This document shows positions 46,658 through 55,197 of a stretch of 55,197 nt of DNA, piece by piece. This stretch comes from Promethearchaeota archaeon (lineage in GTDB: Archaea > Asgardarchaeota > Lokiarchaeia > Sigyniarchaeales > Sigyniarchaeaceae): positions 1 to 55,197 of the forward strand of contig JAFGBX010000173.1 of assembly GCA_016932935.1 (NCBI GenBank). The letters run 5' to 3'. A program made the position numbers and the translations under genes. The notes under the pieces were generated by a model that had not been told where the DNA came from, did no database searches, and saw only the letters and a list, made by a program, of their open reading frames with translations. Every line of letters starts with the position of its first letter. Position 1 is the stretch's first letter.

Positions 46658-48307
46658 ATGGGTGAAGGGCATTATTCGATCACGAATTACCGCCGGGAGA
46701 GCGCCGTGATCTCATCTTCAAAGGATCATACCACCGAGGAGTCCATCAAGATCCTCTTCTCGAACTTCGTGCGGAGCGTCCCCGACACCCAGGCCATCGT
46801 CGCGCTCGACGGGGAGAAGGATACCATCATCGCATCCCAGGTCCAGGAGGGCGAATCGGAATCCTCCTTCAAGGCGGTTTCGGGGTCGATCAAGAACGTC
46901 CTGGACAGGCTGACGAGGGAGCTGGTCACGAGCTCGGGCCCCGTCTCGTTCTTCGACACCGACCAGAACCGCTTGATATTCATCAAGGTCAAGAACGTCG
47001 TGCTGAGCGTCGCCCTGAAGGTCGACGGCTCGGTCGACGCGGCGCTCCCCTATGCCTACCTGACCGCCGAGAAGGTACGCAACATCACGGAAGGGCGCGA
47101 CGTCGAGCTGGACATCCCGCTCATCAAGGTGATCACCGACGAGGAGGAGCAGAAGATGCTCCGCGATCACTTCTTCGAGCTCCGGTCTAGCAGTGGCAAC
47201 TTCAGCTTCAAGGTCATCGTGATCGGCGATCAAAACGTGGGCAAGACGAGCCTCATATTGCGCCACGCCGAGAACAAGTTCAAGGAGAATTACCTGCCCA
47301 CGCTTGGCGTCAGCATCACCACCAATTCCATTGACCTTCCGTTACGAAAGGCAAGGGTCAACTTTTCGATTTGGGATTTTGGCGGGCAACAGTACTTCAG
47401 GCGCGTGCGTTTGAGTTATTACGCAGGCTGCCAGGCTTGTATAATTGTGTTTGACATCACGAACAAGGAATCCTTCGAAAACGTCATGAAATGGGACGAG
47501 GAACGAAAGCGATTCGCCGGTGGCGACATCCCCACCATACTCCTGGCCAACAAGAGCGACCTGGCAGCAAACAGGGTGGTCTCCGAGCAAGCGATCGTCG
47601 AACTAGCGAACTCCCACGGGTTCACCTATTTCGAGACGTCGGCGCTCACCGGATCCAACGTCCCCGACGCGTTCAACCTCCTCGCTTACAAGCTCGTGGA
47701 TCACGAAGCGAAGAAGGTGGAGGAGAAGGAGCTCCAGGGCTTGAAGGAGGAGGTCAAGGCCGGCATCATCGAGGCCGGGGGCAACCTGCGGTTCGGCCTC
47801 GTCAAGACGAAGTCCTTGTTCGACCCAATCTTGCAAGTCTTCCTCGAGATGGACCGCTCGCCCACCCTCGAAACCGCGACCATGGCGAAGACCTACACGT
47901 TCAGCTTCGGCATGACCCTCGTCGTGATCGAGGTTTCCGATAAGGAGTACTTCTACAAGCAAGTCGAGCTGATGAAGGACTTGGACGGCGTGCTCGGGTT
48001 CATCGATGCCCGCAAGTTGAAGAGCCCGGACGAGATGGCCAAGTTCGCGCAGTTCCTCAAGCTTTTATTCCAGTCTGCGAAGAAAGAAACGTTCACCGGC
48101 TCGATCGGCATCCTCTGCGAGAAGGAGAGGTATTCCGAGCTCCTATCCAAGCTGGATCTGTCGCCCGTCCTCGGCACGAGCCAGAACGCTCGCAAGTCCG
48201 TGTTCTTTTACAACCTGACCGATAATTACCTGCTCGAGATCATGGACAACTTGCGCATGCTGTTCCAAGCGCTGGACTTCGGGACGCTCGATTCCAGCGA
48301 TATGTGA
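46658..48307 (+). CDS. multidomain small GTPase: N-terminal roadblock/longin-like region, central Ras/Rab-like G domain, novel C-terminal region
   Basis: N-terminus DTQAIVALDGEKDTIIASQ...DTDQNRLIFIKVKNVVLSVALKVDGS; G domain GDQNVGKTS, WDFGGQQYF, LANKSD, ETSA. Confidence 0.85.
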   Translation: MGEGHYSITNYRRESAVISSSKDHTTEESIKILFSNFVRSVPDTQAIVALDGEKDTIIASQVQEGESESSFKAVSGSIKNVLDRLTRELVTSSGPVSFFDTDQNRLIFIKVKNVVLSVALKVDGSVDAALPYAYLTAEKVRNITEGRDVELDIPLIKVITDEEEQKMLRDHFFELRSSSGNFSFKVIVIGDQNVGKTSLILRHAENKFKENYLPTLGVSITTNSIDLPLRKARVNFSIWDFGGQQYFRRVRLSYYAGCQACIIVFDITNKESFENVMKWDEERKRFAGGDIPTILLANKSDLAANRVVSEQAIVELANSHGFTYFETSALTGSNVPDAFNLLAYKLVDHEAKKVEEKELQGLKEEVKAGIIEAGGNLRFGLVKTKSLFDPILQVFLEMDRSPTLETATMAKTYTFSFGMTLVVIEVSDKEYFYKQVELMKDLDGVLGFIDARKLKSPDEMAKFAQFLKLLFQSAKKETFTGSIGILCEKERYSELLSKLDLSPVLGTSQNARKSVFFYNLTDNYLLEIMDNLRMLFQALDFGTLDSSDM

Positions 48308-48508
48308 GCCGTCTGACTATATCGCGGGATGCCAGGTAGCGCGCGCCCCGTGGTGCATCGGTGGCACCGGCCGCATAGAGGGATTGATGCCCATCACGGA
48401 AAGCATTTATGGGCTTTGGTCAACTTGTACTCACACCACGATGCCTAAGCCGACGATCACCGCGTGATGGCATCGCGAACGGACGAAACATGGGGACATT
48501 GCTAACCA

Positions 48509-49954
48509 ATGAAGACTGTGCTGGTTGCGCCGAAAACCGTGAGCTTTGAGACAGGAGCCGACGACTTCCTGACGACAAGGTACATGCATCCACTCGGCCT
48601 CATATCGTTGGCCACCTACGCCAAGCAACATGGCCACGAGGTCACGATCATCGATCAAGGCGTTTTGAACCTAACCAACGAGAAGCTCGTCGAGCGCGTG
48701 AAGAAGCTCGATCCTGATGTCGTCGGGATCGGTGCCTTGAGTAAATCGATAAGCAACGCAAAGGCCGTCGCGTTCGACTTGAAAACGTGGAACCCGAACT
48801 TGAAGATCGTGTTCGGGAACTACATGGCCACCTTCTCCGCGCGGCACATGCTCGAGAACTACCCCTGGCTCGATGCGTGCGTGCGGGGCGAGGGCGAGGT
48901 CTCCTTCAAGGAGCTCCTCGATGCATGGGACGGACGGCGCCCGATCGAGGACGTGACCGGGGTCTCGTTTAAAGCGGGCGGCCGCATCAAGGACAACCCC
49001 GATCGAGCATTGATCATGGATCTCGACACGCTCCCCATGCCTGACCGTTCCATGGTATCTCACATGTTCAAGGACGAGATCCTCGGGATAAAGACGGAGG
49101 ATTACAAAGGTACCTCGATGTATTTTTCTCGAGGATGCCCGTATGCGTGTACATTCTGCGCCTGTCGGATGTTCACACATGGTACATATCGCGTTCGTTC
49201 CGTGGACAAGTTCATGAACGAACTGTGTGAAGTCGAGAGTATGGGCATAAAGCGGGTCATCCTGGTCGACGACAACTTCACGTTGAGGCGCAAGCTGGTC
49301 ATCAAGCTCTGCGAGGGCATCAAGAAGGAGAAGCTGGACATCTTCTTCTCTACCGAGGGCCGGGTCAACCAGAGCGATTACACGATGCTCCGGGAGATGA
49401 AGCTCGCCGGGGTCTCGACCCTTTTCTTCGGGTTCGAGAGCGGCGTGCAGCGCATTCTGGACTATTACAACAAGCAGATCACGCCCGACATGAGCCGGGT
49501 CGCTATAAAACATGCCCGGAAGGCAGGAATCGATGCCATCATCGGCACTTTCATAGTCGGGGGGTACGACGAGACGTACGAAGAAGTGAACCAGACGATC
49601 AACTTCATCAAGTCGGTGGACATCGACTTCCCCCAACTCGTCGTCGCACGCGCATTTCCAGGAACTCCCATCTACAATGACCTTGTCCAACGCAAGCTGC
49701 TCGACGACACAAAATATTGGGAAGCGGGCGTCGACGTCATCGACTTGCCCGGTTCGTTCATGAAGCGGCAAGGGCTCAAGAGGCTGGTCGACGAGCGCTA
49801 CAAGGGAGTCTTCTTCCGGCCGGCATACATCGCCCGGGCCTTCTACAGGAACTTTGCGAGCAAGTTCCGCCGCGGCATCGTGAACCATTACTTGAACCCG
49901 AAGGAGTTCCGCAGGCTGCCGAGCCTGTTCAAGGGCGCGATCGACGTGTTCTGA
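48509..49954 (+). CDS. B12-binding-domain radical SAM protein
   Basis: N-terminal cobalamin-like domain (HPLGLISLATYAKQHGHEVTIID...DPDVVGIGALS), FSRGCPYACTFCACRMF CxxxCxxC, FFGFESGVQRIL. Confidence 0.92.
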   Translation: MKTVLVAPKTVSFETGADDFLTTRYMHPLGLISLATYAKQHGHEVTIIDQGVLNLTNEKLVERVKKLDPDVVGIGALSKSISNAKAVAFDLKTWNPNLKIVFGNYMATFSARHMLENYPWLDACVRGEGEVSFKELLDAWDGRRPIEDVTGVSFKAGGRIKDNPDRALIMDLDTLPMPDRSMVSHMFKDEILGIKTEDYKGTSMYFSRGCPYACTFCACRMFTHGTYRVRSVDKFMNELCEVESMGIKRVILVDDNFTLRRKLVIKLCEGIKKEKLDIFFSTEGRVNQSDYTMLREMKLAGVSTLFFGFESGVQRILDYYNKQITPDMSRVAIKHARKAGIDAIIGTFIVGGYDETYEEVNQTINFIKSVDIDFPQLVVARAFPGTPIYNDLVQRKLLDDTKYWEAGVDVIDLPGSFMKRQGLKRLVDERYKGVFFRPAYIARAFYRNFASKFRRGIVNHYLNPKEFRRLPSLFKGAIDVF

Positions 49955-49984
49955 TTAAAAGCGGGTACTGGTCCATTGCCGATT

Positions 49985-50302
49985 TCAACCGATTTCGATG
50001 CCCTCTGTCATGGCGCTGCTAATCGTGCCTTTTTGGCCGCTTTTAATCTTGAATTCCTTCGGCGTGTAGCAGATGGGCTCGAGTTCTAGTGGATAACCGT
50101 CCCAAAAGTCAAGAACCAAGGCTATTCTTTCTGAAAATCTCATATCGGAGAAATATTCGGAGATAACGATAATATCATAATCGCTGTTTCGGAAATTATC
50201 ACCTCTTGCCCTGCTTCCAAATAGAATGATCCGATCGATGGGAAGCTTTTCCTTTATTCGGCTAGCGAATTCTCGAATTCTTCCATCCGGTTCTTTACCC
50301 AT
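49985..50302 (-). CDS. MNT-type nucleotidyltransferase antitoxin
   Basis: RIILFGSRARGDNFRNSDYDIIVISE (GSx-DxD). Confidence 0.85.
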   Translation of the reverse strand: MGKEPDGRIREFASRIKEKLPIDRIILFGSRARGDNFRNSDYDIIVISEYFSDMRFSERIALVLDFWDGYPLELEPICYTPKEFKIKSGQKGTISSAMTEGIEIG

Positions 50303-50655
50303 AATATCACCCTTCTCGCAGTAGTCAGATAATGTTCTCCGATTACTTCGTCATAATTTTCAGCTGGAATCCCGTTTGCAATATCTGGATAACGTGAGAT
50401 CATGTATTCGGGATTCAATTCTCTTATACCGGTCATTAATTCCCGCGGGATGCCCAATTCATTTGCCAAGTAGATTAACGAATGGCTCTTGGCGCTTTCG
50501 TTCTTGATTAGAAGGTAAAGCCCTTTCATGGCCTTTTCCGATGCTTGATGGGAATAAAACGCGACGCCGTCGAAGTATTCAGCCTTTTGGAGGACATCTG
50601 CCTTCTTGTAGTCGGCTTCTGCCTGTGAGATCCAGTCTGTTACTTCCCGACGCAT
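50254..50655 (-). CDS. HEPN-domain toxin
   Basis: WISQAEADYKKADVLQKAEYFDGVAFYSHQASEKAMKGLYLL; overlaps the downstream MNT gene. Confidence 0.85.
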   Translation of the reverse strand: MRREVTDWISQAEADYKKADVLQKAEYFDGVAFYSHQASEKAMKGLYLLIKNESAKSHSLIYLANELGIPRELMTGIRELNPEYMISRYPDIANGIPAENYDEVIGEHYLTTARRVILWVKNRMEEFENSLAE

Positions 50656-50925
50656 ATGGATGATATAGGAATTTCAACATTTATGTTCGACGGCGTTAGG
50701 ATTATGGTTTCTATCATCGATTATTATACCGGCCTTGTGGGCTTGAGACGATGACGGAGCGCAGCGGAGTGACGGGCACAAGTAGACGTTTGCAGCGTTT
50801 GCGGGCTCCTACGAGCCGTCACCACGCGTTGATCGATTGCATTCACCAAAGGCAAGCCACGGTTCTTCGCGGACTTGAGCGATGCTCGAGCAAGTAGCCC
50901 CGGCGCGATCAGGCTTCTCTATGGC

Positions 50926-51357
50926 ATGACCGTGGATTACCAGATCCTTCACACGCCAGGTACTGAAATCACGAGCCCGGCGAGTTTCGAGATGCAGATC
51001 ACGGTCAACGGGCAGGTTTTCACGCTTCGCGGTGATTACCATGAACAAGGTTTCGCTGGTACGAATAAACATGCCCGGATAGCGTCTATCTCGCATCCTG
51101 GTGGCCAGATAAGCCTCTTGACGGATCCGATCTATGCCACGACCGGCGCGGACATATTAGAGCCATTCATGGAGCTTGCCCGCGTAAAACTTGAGATCAC
51201 GGGGCTTTCGGTGCGAAAGGACATCGATCCGACTCGAGACGCAGGATTGAATATCTCCCCCGTTCCCATCTGGCACTTCACGGTTCAGCAGCCCATCAGC
51301 TATGTCGACGAGCAAGGCTTGTTGGCCTCTTTCACTATGGCGGAGTCGTTCGAATAG
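50926..51357 (+). CDS. hypothetical protein
   Basis: Open reading frame only (MTVDYQILHTPGTEITSPASFEMQITVNGQVFTLRG...); no family recognised. Confidence 0.35.
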   Translation: MTVDYQILHTPGTEITSPASFEMQITVNGQVFTLRGDYHEQGFAGTNKHARIASISHPGGQISLLTDPIYATTGADILEPFMELARVKLEITGLSVRKDIDPTRDAGLNISPVPIWHFTVQQPISYVDEQGLLASFTMAESFE

Positions 51358-51374
51358 AGAAAAAGATCGGCAAG

Positions 51375-51500
51375 ATCGAAAAGCCAAGGGACGCGGGGGA
51401 TATAACCGATGCGGTGTTTTCACCCGATGGCCGATTTCTCGCAATCGCGTCGTCCAGCCCGACCGTGCACGTTTTTTCGCTAGGTCTCCGACCAAAGGTC
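51375..51500 (+). pseudogene. possible WD40-repeat remnant
   Basis: IEKPRDAGDITDAVFSPDGRFLAIASSSPTVHVFSLG reads as a single WD40 blade upstream of and in frame with gltX. Confidence 0.4.
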
Positions 51501-51545
51501 AAGGTTTTCTGTCTCGATGCCTTTAACAGACGTGGCGACGCGGAC

Positions 51546-53330
51546 ATGAGCGAGCATGACTTGAAGGGCATCGTGCGGAAGTACACGCTGATCAACGCTG
51601 GAAAGTACAGCGGCACGGCACAAGTGGGCTCGGTGCTCAGCGCGATCATGGGCGAGATGAAGGAGTTACGTTCGAGGGCGAAGGAGATCAAGCCGCTCGT
51701 CGAGGAGGCCGTGAAAGCGGTCAACACGATGCCGCTCGACCGCATCATGGCGGAGCTTGCCACGCTCGGCGTCGACGCCGAGGATCTCGGCCCTAAGAAG
51801 AAGGACGAGAAGGAGGGGCTCCCCCCGCTGCCGGGGATTGACAAGGTCAAGTCCCCCGTCTTCCGCATGGCACCCTTCCCGAGCGGCCCGCTCCACATCG
51901 GGAACGCCCGCATGGTCGTGCTGAACGACGAGTATGCGAAGATGACGAAGGGGAAGTTGATCCTCGCGTTCGACGACACGATCGGCGCCATGAAGAAGAA
52001 GATCGAGGAAGACGACTCCGGCGCCAAGTACGTCATACCGGAAGCGTACGACATGATCCGCGAGGGCCTCACGTGGCTTGGGGTCAACTGGGATCAAGAG
52101 GTCTTCAAGAGCGACCGTCTCCCGATTTACTACGACTACTGCAAGCAACTCATCCAGAAGGGCGAGGCGTACGCGTGCACTTGCGAGCCATCGGCGTTCA
52201 AGGCGTTCAAGGACGCCAAGAAGCCCTGCCCGCACCGTGACCAACCCATCGAGGACGCGATGGAAGGTTTCCAAAAAATGCTTGATGGCGCTTACGAGGA
52301 GGGCTCGGCAGTCATCCGGTTCAAGAGTGGCGTCGACCTGAGCGATCCCGCGTTGCGAGAGCCCGTCATCATGCGCATCTCCGATGCGGAACACCCTCGT
52401 GTCGGCACGAAATACCGGGTGTGGCCCATGCTGGAGTTCTCTTGGGCACTAGACGATCACCTCCTTGACATGACCTATATCATCCGTGGCAAGGATCTCT
52501 TCAAGGAGGACGTCATTGAGGAGCAGGTCTGGAAGATCTTCGGCTGGAAACCCGTACATATCCTGCATTACGGCATTATCTCGACCGAGAAGCTGGGCAA
52601 GCTTAGCAAGACCTACGCGAGGGAGATGATCACGAAGGGCGAGTACGTCGGCTGGGACGACCCGCGCACGTGGACGCTCCAGTCTCTCGACCGTCGTGGA
52701 ATCCGGCCGGAACCGCTCCGATACGTGCTGCTGTCCCAGGGCCTCAAGATGGCCGACGTCGACTTCCCCGCGTCCATCATGTACGCGGAGAACCAGAAGA
52801 TCATCGATCCGATCTCGAACCGGTACTTCTTCGTCGAGGATCCCGTTCCGTTGTCCATCACGGGCATACCGGACAGGAGCTACACGGCCGAGCCACTCGT
52901 CAACCCGCTCGATCCGTCCCTCGGGAACAGGTCCATCTCCATCCTCGTCAAGGACGGGGCCAAGAAGGTGCTCGTGTCGCCGTCCGACGTAGAGAAGATC
53001 AAGGGCGCAGGCGGGGACGTGCTCGTCCGGCTGAAGGATCTGTTCAACGTCACGGTTCCGGGTGGCGACATCTCGAAAGCGGCGTTCCATTCCAAGGATC
53101 TCGATGCGGCGAGGAGCCAGAAAGCGCCGGTCATCCAGTGGATAGATTCGGATCCGAAGAATAACGTTGTTGTCCAGGTCTTGATGCCGGACGGCCGGGT
53201 CACCTCCGGTAGGGGGGAGTTTAACCTGCAATCGGTGAAGGCCGGCGAGACGCTGCAGTTCGAGCGCTTCGGCTTCGTAAAGGTGCAATCCGTCACGAAG
53301 AAAAAAGTTGACGCGTGGTTCACGCACTAG
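51546..53330 (+). CDS. gltX: glutamyl-tRNA synthetase, archaeal type
   Basis: FRMAPFPSGPLHIGNARMVVLNDEYAK (HIGH-like), class I archaeal GluRS architecture, C-terminal beta-barrel; start chosen at ATG 51546. Confidence 0.93.
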   Translation: MSEHDLKGIVRKYTLINAGKYSGTAQVGSVLSAIMGEMKELRSRAKEIKPLVEEAVKAVNTMPLDRIMAELATLGVDAEDLGPKKKDEKEGLPPLPGIDKVKSPVFRMAPFPSGPLHIGNARMVVLNDEYAKMTKGKLILAFDDTIGAMKKKIEEDDSGAKYVIPEAYDMIREGLTWLGVNWDQEVFKSDRLPIYYDYCKQLIQKGEAYACTCEPSAFKAFKDAKKPCPHRDQPIEDAMEGFQKMLDGAYEEGSAVIRFKSGVDLSDPALREPVIMRISDAEHPRVGTKYRVWPMLEFSWALDDHLLDMTYIIRGKDLFKEDVIEEQVWKIFGWKPVHILHYGIISTEKLGKLSKTYAREMITKGEYVGWDDPRTWTLQSLDRRGIRPEPLRYVLLSQGLKMADVDFPASIMYAENQKIIDPISNRYFFVEDPVPLSITGIPDRSYTAEPLVNPLDPSLGNRSISILVKDGAKKVLVSPSDVEKIKGAGGDVLVRLKDLFNVTVPGGDISKAAFHSKDLDAARSQKAPVIQWIDSDPKNNVVVQVLMPDGRVTSGRGEFNLQSVKAGETLQFERFGFVKVQSVTKKKVDAWFTH

Positions 53331-53478
53331 ACCCGGCCGGTTGGAACCTTGAGATGACATCGCTCGATTCGAGCACTCGCATTTTCCCCGCGTGAAAATT
53401 TTATTAATCTTCGATTTCCGCTTCTATCCATAGCGAGATACCACGCGGTAACATCTTGCCGCGCGCAAGGCGAACTCG

Positions 53479-54651
53479 ATGGAGCCCCGATCCGAGCCCA
53501 ACAGCGAGCAGCCGTTGATCCCGGCGCCGGTAGCGACGCCAGCGACGACTTGCAAGTACTGCAAGAAGGAGATATCGCGGTTCGCCTCCTTGTCGCCCGC
53601 GTACTGCCCGTACTGCGGGGGTATCGTGAACCCGGATCTGGCGCCCGTGAAGCCGGAGAAGGACTCGAACCCGCTCACCGGGCGCGCCTTGTGGCCACTG
53701 AAATGGTCGTTGCTGGCGATCCTCATCGGGATGGGCCTGCTCATGATGGCCTCCATCATCGTCCCGCTCCTTATGATCTTCGCGATCATCGGCGCGAACC
53801 CATCGCTGATATCTGGTGACCTCACGGCACTCGAAGACCTCGTCTACGAGGTGTTACTCAACCCGGTGTCGACTGCCCTTCTTTCGGCAACCGAGTTCGT
53901 GCTCGTGATCCCGCCGTTCGCGATCATGCGGAAGTACCGGAAGAGCGTGAAGGAGCGGTTCATGTTGCTCGGCTGGTGGCCGTACACGGGGGATTCAGGG
54001 CGGGGCTGGGGCCGCCTGGGGAGGGACCTCGCCTGGGGACTGCTGATCGCGATGGGCCTCGTCGGCTTCCAGTTCATCATCGTCGTCCTGAACGACGCAC
54101 TGTGGTCGCCATTGATCCCCAGCGGCAACAGTGGGCTCAGCGACTTGGACGCGTCCATCACGCCCAGAGACCCGTTCCAGCTGGTCTTGCTCGTGGCGTC
54201 GATGATGCTCGTCATCGGCCCGACCGAGGAAATCCTCTTCCGGGGCTTTTCGCAGCAAGGGCTCGAAGCGCGGTTGGATCCAAAGCATGCCCTCGTGATA
54301 TCGGCGCTCCTCTTCACCATCGTCCACGTGATCGGGGGCTTCGTCGATCCAACCTCCCTCCCGTTCCTATTCTTCCCCTACTTCCTGCTGTCGCTGGTGC
54401 TCTGCGGGATCTACTGGAGAACCAAGGATCTCAACCTGATGATCTTCGTCCACGGGATGTACGACTCGCTGCTCGTGGTCTACTCGTACATCTTCTCGGA
54501 GCTGTCGAAGGTCGGGAAAGAGGAGTTCTCTGACATTTTCGTATACATCTCGTTCGTGGCGCTAAGCGTGCTCGTCACGTACCTGACCGTAACCTTCATC
54601 ATCCACAAGCGGCATCAAGTCGGCGCGATCCCCCTTTTCAGGGACGCGTGA
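53479..54651 (+). CDS. CPBP-family intramembrane metalloprotease with N-terminal zinc ribbon
   Basis: CKYCKK...YCPYCGG, then TM helices with EEILFRGFSQQGLEAR, FTIVHVIGGF, MIFVHGMYDS. Confidence 0.92.
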   Translation: MEPRSEPNSEQPLIPAPVATPATTCKYCKKEISRFASLSPAYCPYCGGIVNPDLAPVKPEKDSNPLTGRALWPLKWSLLAILIGMGLLMMASIIVPLLMIFAIIGANPSLISGDLTALEDLVYEVLLNPVSTALLSATEFVLVIPPFAIMRKYRKSVKERFMLLGWWPYTGDSGRGWGRLGRDLAWGLLIAMGLVGFQFIIVVLNDALWSPLIPSGNSGLSDLDASITPRDPFQLVLLVASMMLVIGPTEEILFRGFSQQGLEARLDPKHALVISALLFTIVHVIGGFVDPTSLPFLFFPYFLLSLVLCGIYWRTKDLNLMIFVHGMYDSLLVVYSYIFSELSKVGKEEFSDIFVYISFVALSVLVTYLTVTFIIHKRHQVGAIPLFRDA

Positions 54652-54667
54652 GGGGGGTGACAAGGCC

Positions 54668-55197
54668 ATGTTCTCGCAGCTGCTCGACGCCACGAGGATC
54701 GCCTGCTCGGGGGCCAAGGCTCGGCCCTTCACCATAGGCATCGGGCTGGCCGAGCCACGCGTTGCCGAGGCGGTGGCCGGCGAGATCGCCGCGACACTCG
54801 GGAGCCCCCGCGTCACCCTCGTGGCCTACCACCATGCACCCGGCGCGGGCCCCTTTCAAGAGGGAGGGGGGATCAGCTGGCATAGCTGTGCCGAGCCAGC
54901 GGCAGAATTGCTCTCGGCCCTCAAGGCCGGAAGGGTGCACGCCGCCGTCAGGGGCCAGTTGCCTTCGTCCAACTTCCTGGCCGAGCTGAAGCGGCAATTC
55001 AACGTGAAAAGAACCTGTCGATTGGCCCTCCTGTCGACCGCTGCCTGCCGGGACTTCTTCTTCGCGCCCGTGGGGATAGACGAGGGTGGCGACAGCGGCG
55101 AGAAGGAGAGGCTTATCGAGCTCGCCGCGGACCTCCTCCAGCAGCTCTGCATCTCCCCGTCCTTCTACCTGCTGTCGGCGGGCAGGCTCGGCGACAC
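54668..55197 (+). CDS. MtxX-like protein (methanogenesis marker protein 4 family), truncated by the window end
   Basis: Own translation from ATG 54668, open to the window end: ...LLSALKAGRVHAAVRGQLPSSNFLAELKRQFNVKRTCRLALLSTAACRDFFFAPVGIDEGGDSGEKERLIELAADLLQQLCISPSFYLLSAGRLGD; not in the ORF track because it has no stop. Confidence 0.7.
   Translation, partial: MFSQLLDATRIACSGAKARPFTIGIGLAEPRVAEAVAGEIAATLGSPRVTLVAYHHAPGAGPFQEGGGISWHSCAEPAAELLSALKAGRVHAAVRGQLPSSNFLAELKRQFNVKRTCRLALLSTAACRDFFFAPVGIDEGGDSGEKERLIELAADLLQQLCISPSFYLLSAGRLGD

Noticed and set aside
50809-51096. 95-aa minus-strand ORF
   Set aside because: Overlaps the hypothetical plus-strand ORF and shows no recognisable domain; not supported.

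Overview
This 55.2-kb window is archaeal chromosomal DNA. The evidence is an archaeal histone, SecE, archaeal-type GltX, an archaeal 2-oxoacid:ferredoxin oxidoreductase, Rab/Ras-like small GTPases and the complete modified archaeal mevalonate pathway. An Asgard-like lineage is plausible from the GTPases but not proven. Most of the window is GC-rich and tightly packed. The main landmarks are: (i) a mevalonate operon, 37.8-46.65 kb (HMG-CoA synthase, UbiD-type anhydromevalonate phosphate decarboxylase, AcnX-type phosphomevalonate dehydratase large and small subunits, class II HMGR, mevalonate kinase, isopentenyl phosphate kinase, type 2 IPP isomerase), followed by a multidomain small GTPase and a B12-binding radical SAM protein; (ii) a KorDABC-like operon ending in an FrhB-PyrK-like fusion flavoprotein; (iii) an AT-rich island (about 17.7-24.4 kb) next to tandem small GTPases. 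The island is bounded by an 88%-identical direct repeat of the GTPase 3' end. It carries a radical SAM enzyme overlapping the gene for a 1293-aa solenoid/beta-propeller protein, and a divergent small protein starting MKIRMGFVSNSSSASYIV-like. This is my best candidate for an undescribed system; (iv) several toxin-antitoxin modules, including a ribbon-helix-helix/MNT fusion antitoxin with a HEPN partner and a palindromic operator overlapping its promoter. One tRNA-Arg(CCU) is present. No rRNA, CRISPR array or transposase was seen. Product names come from motif recognition by eye; no searches were run.
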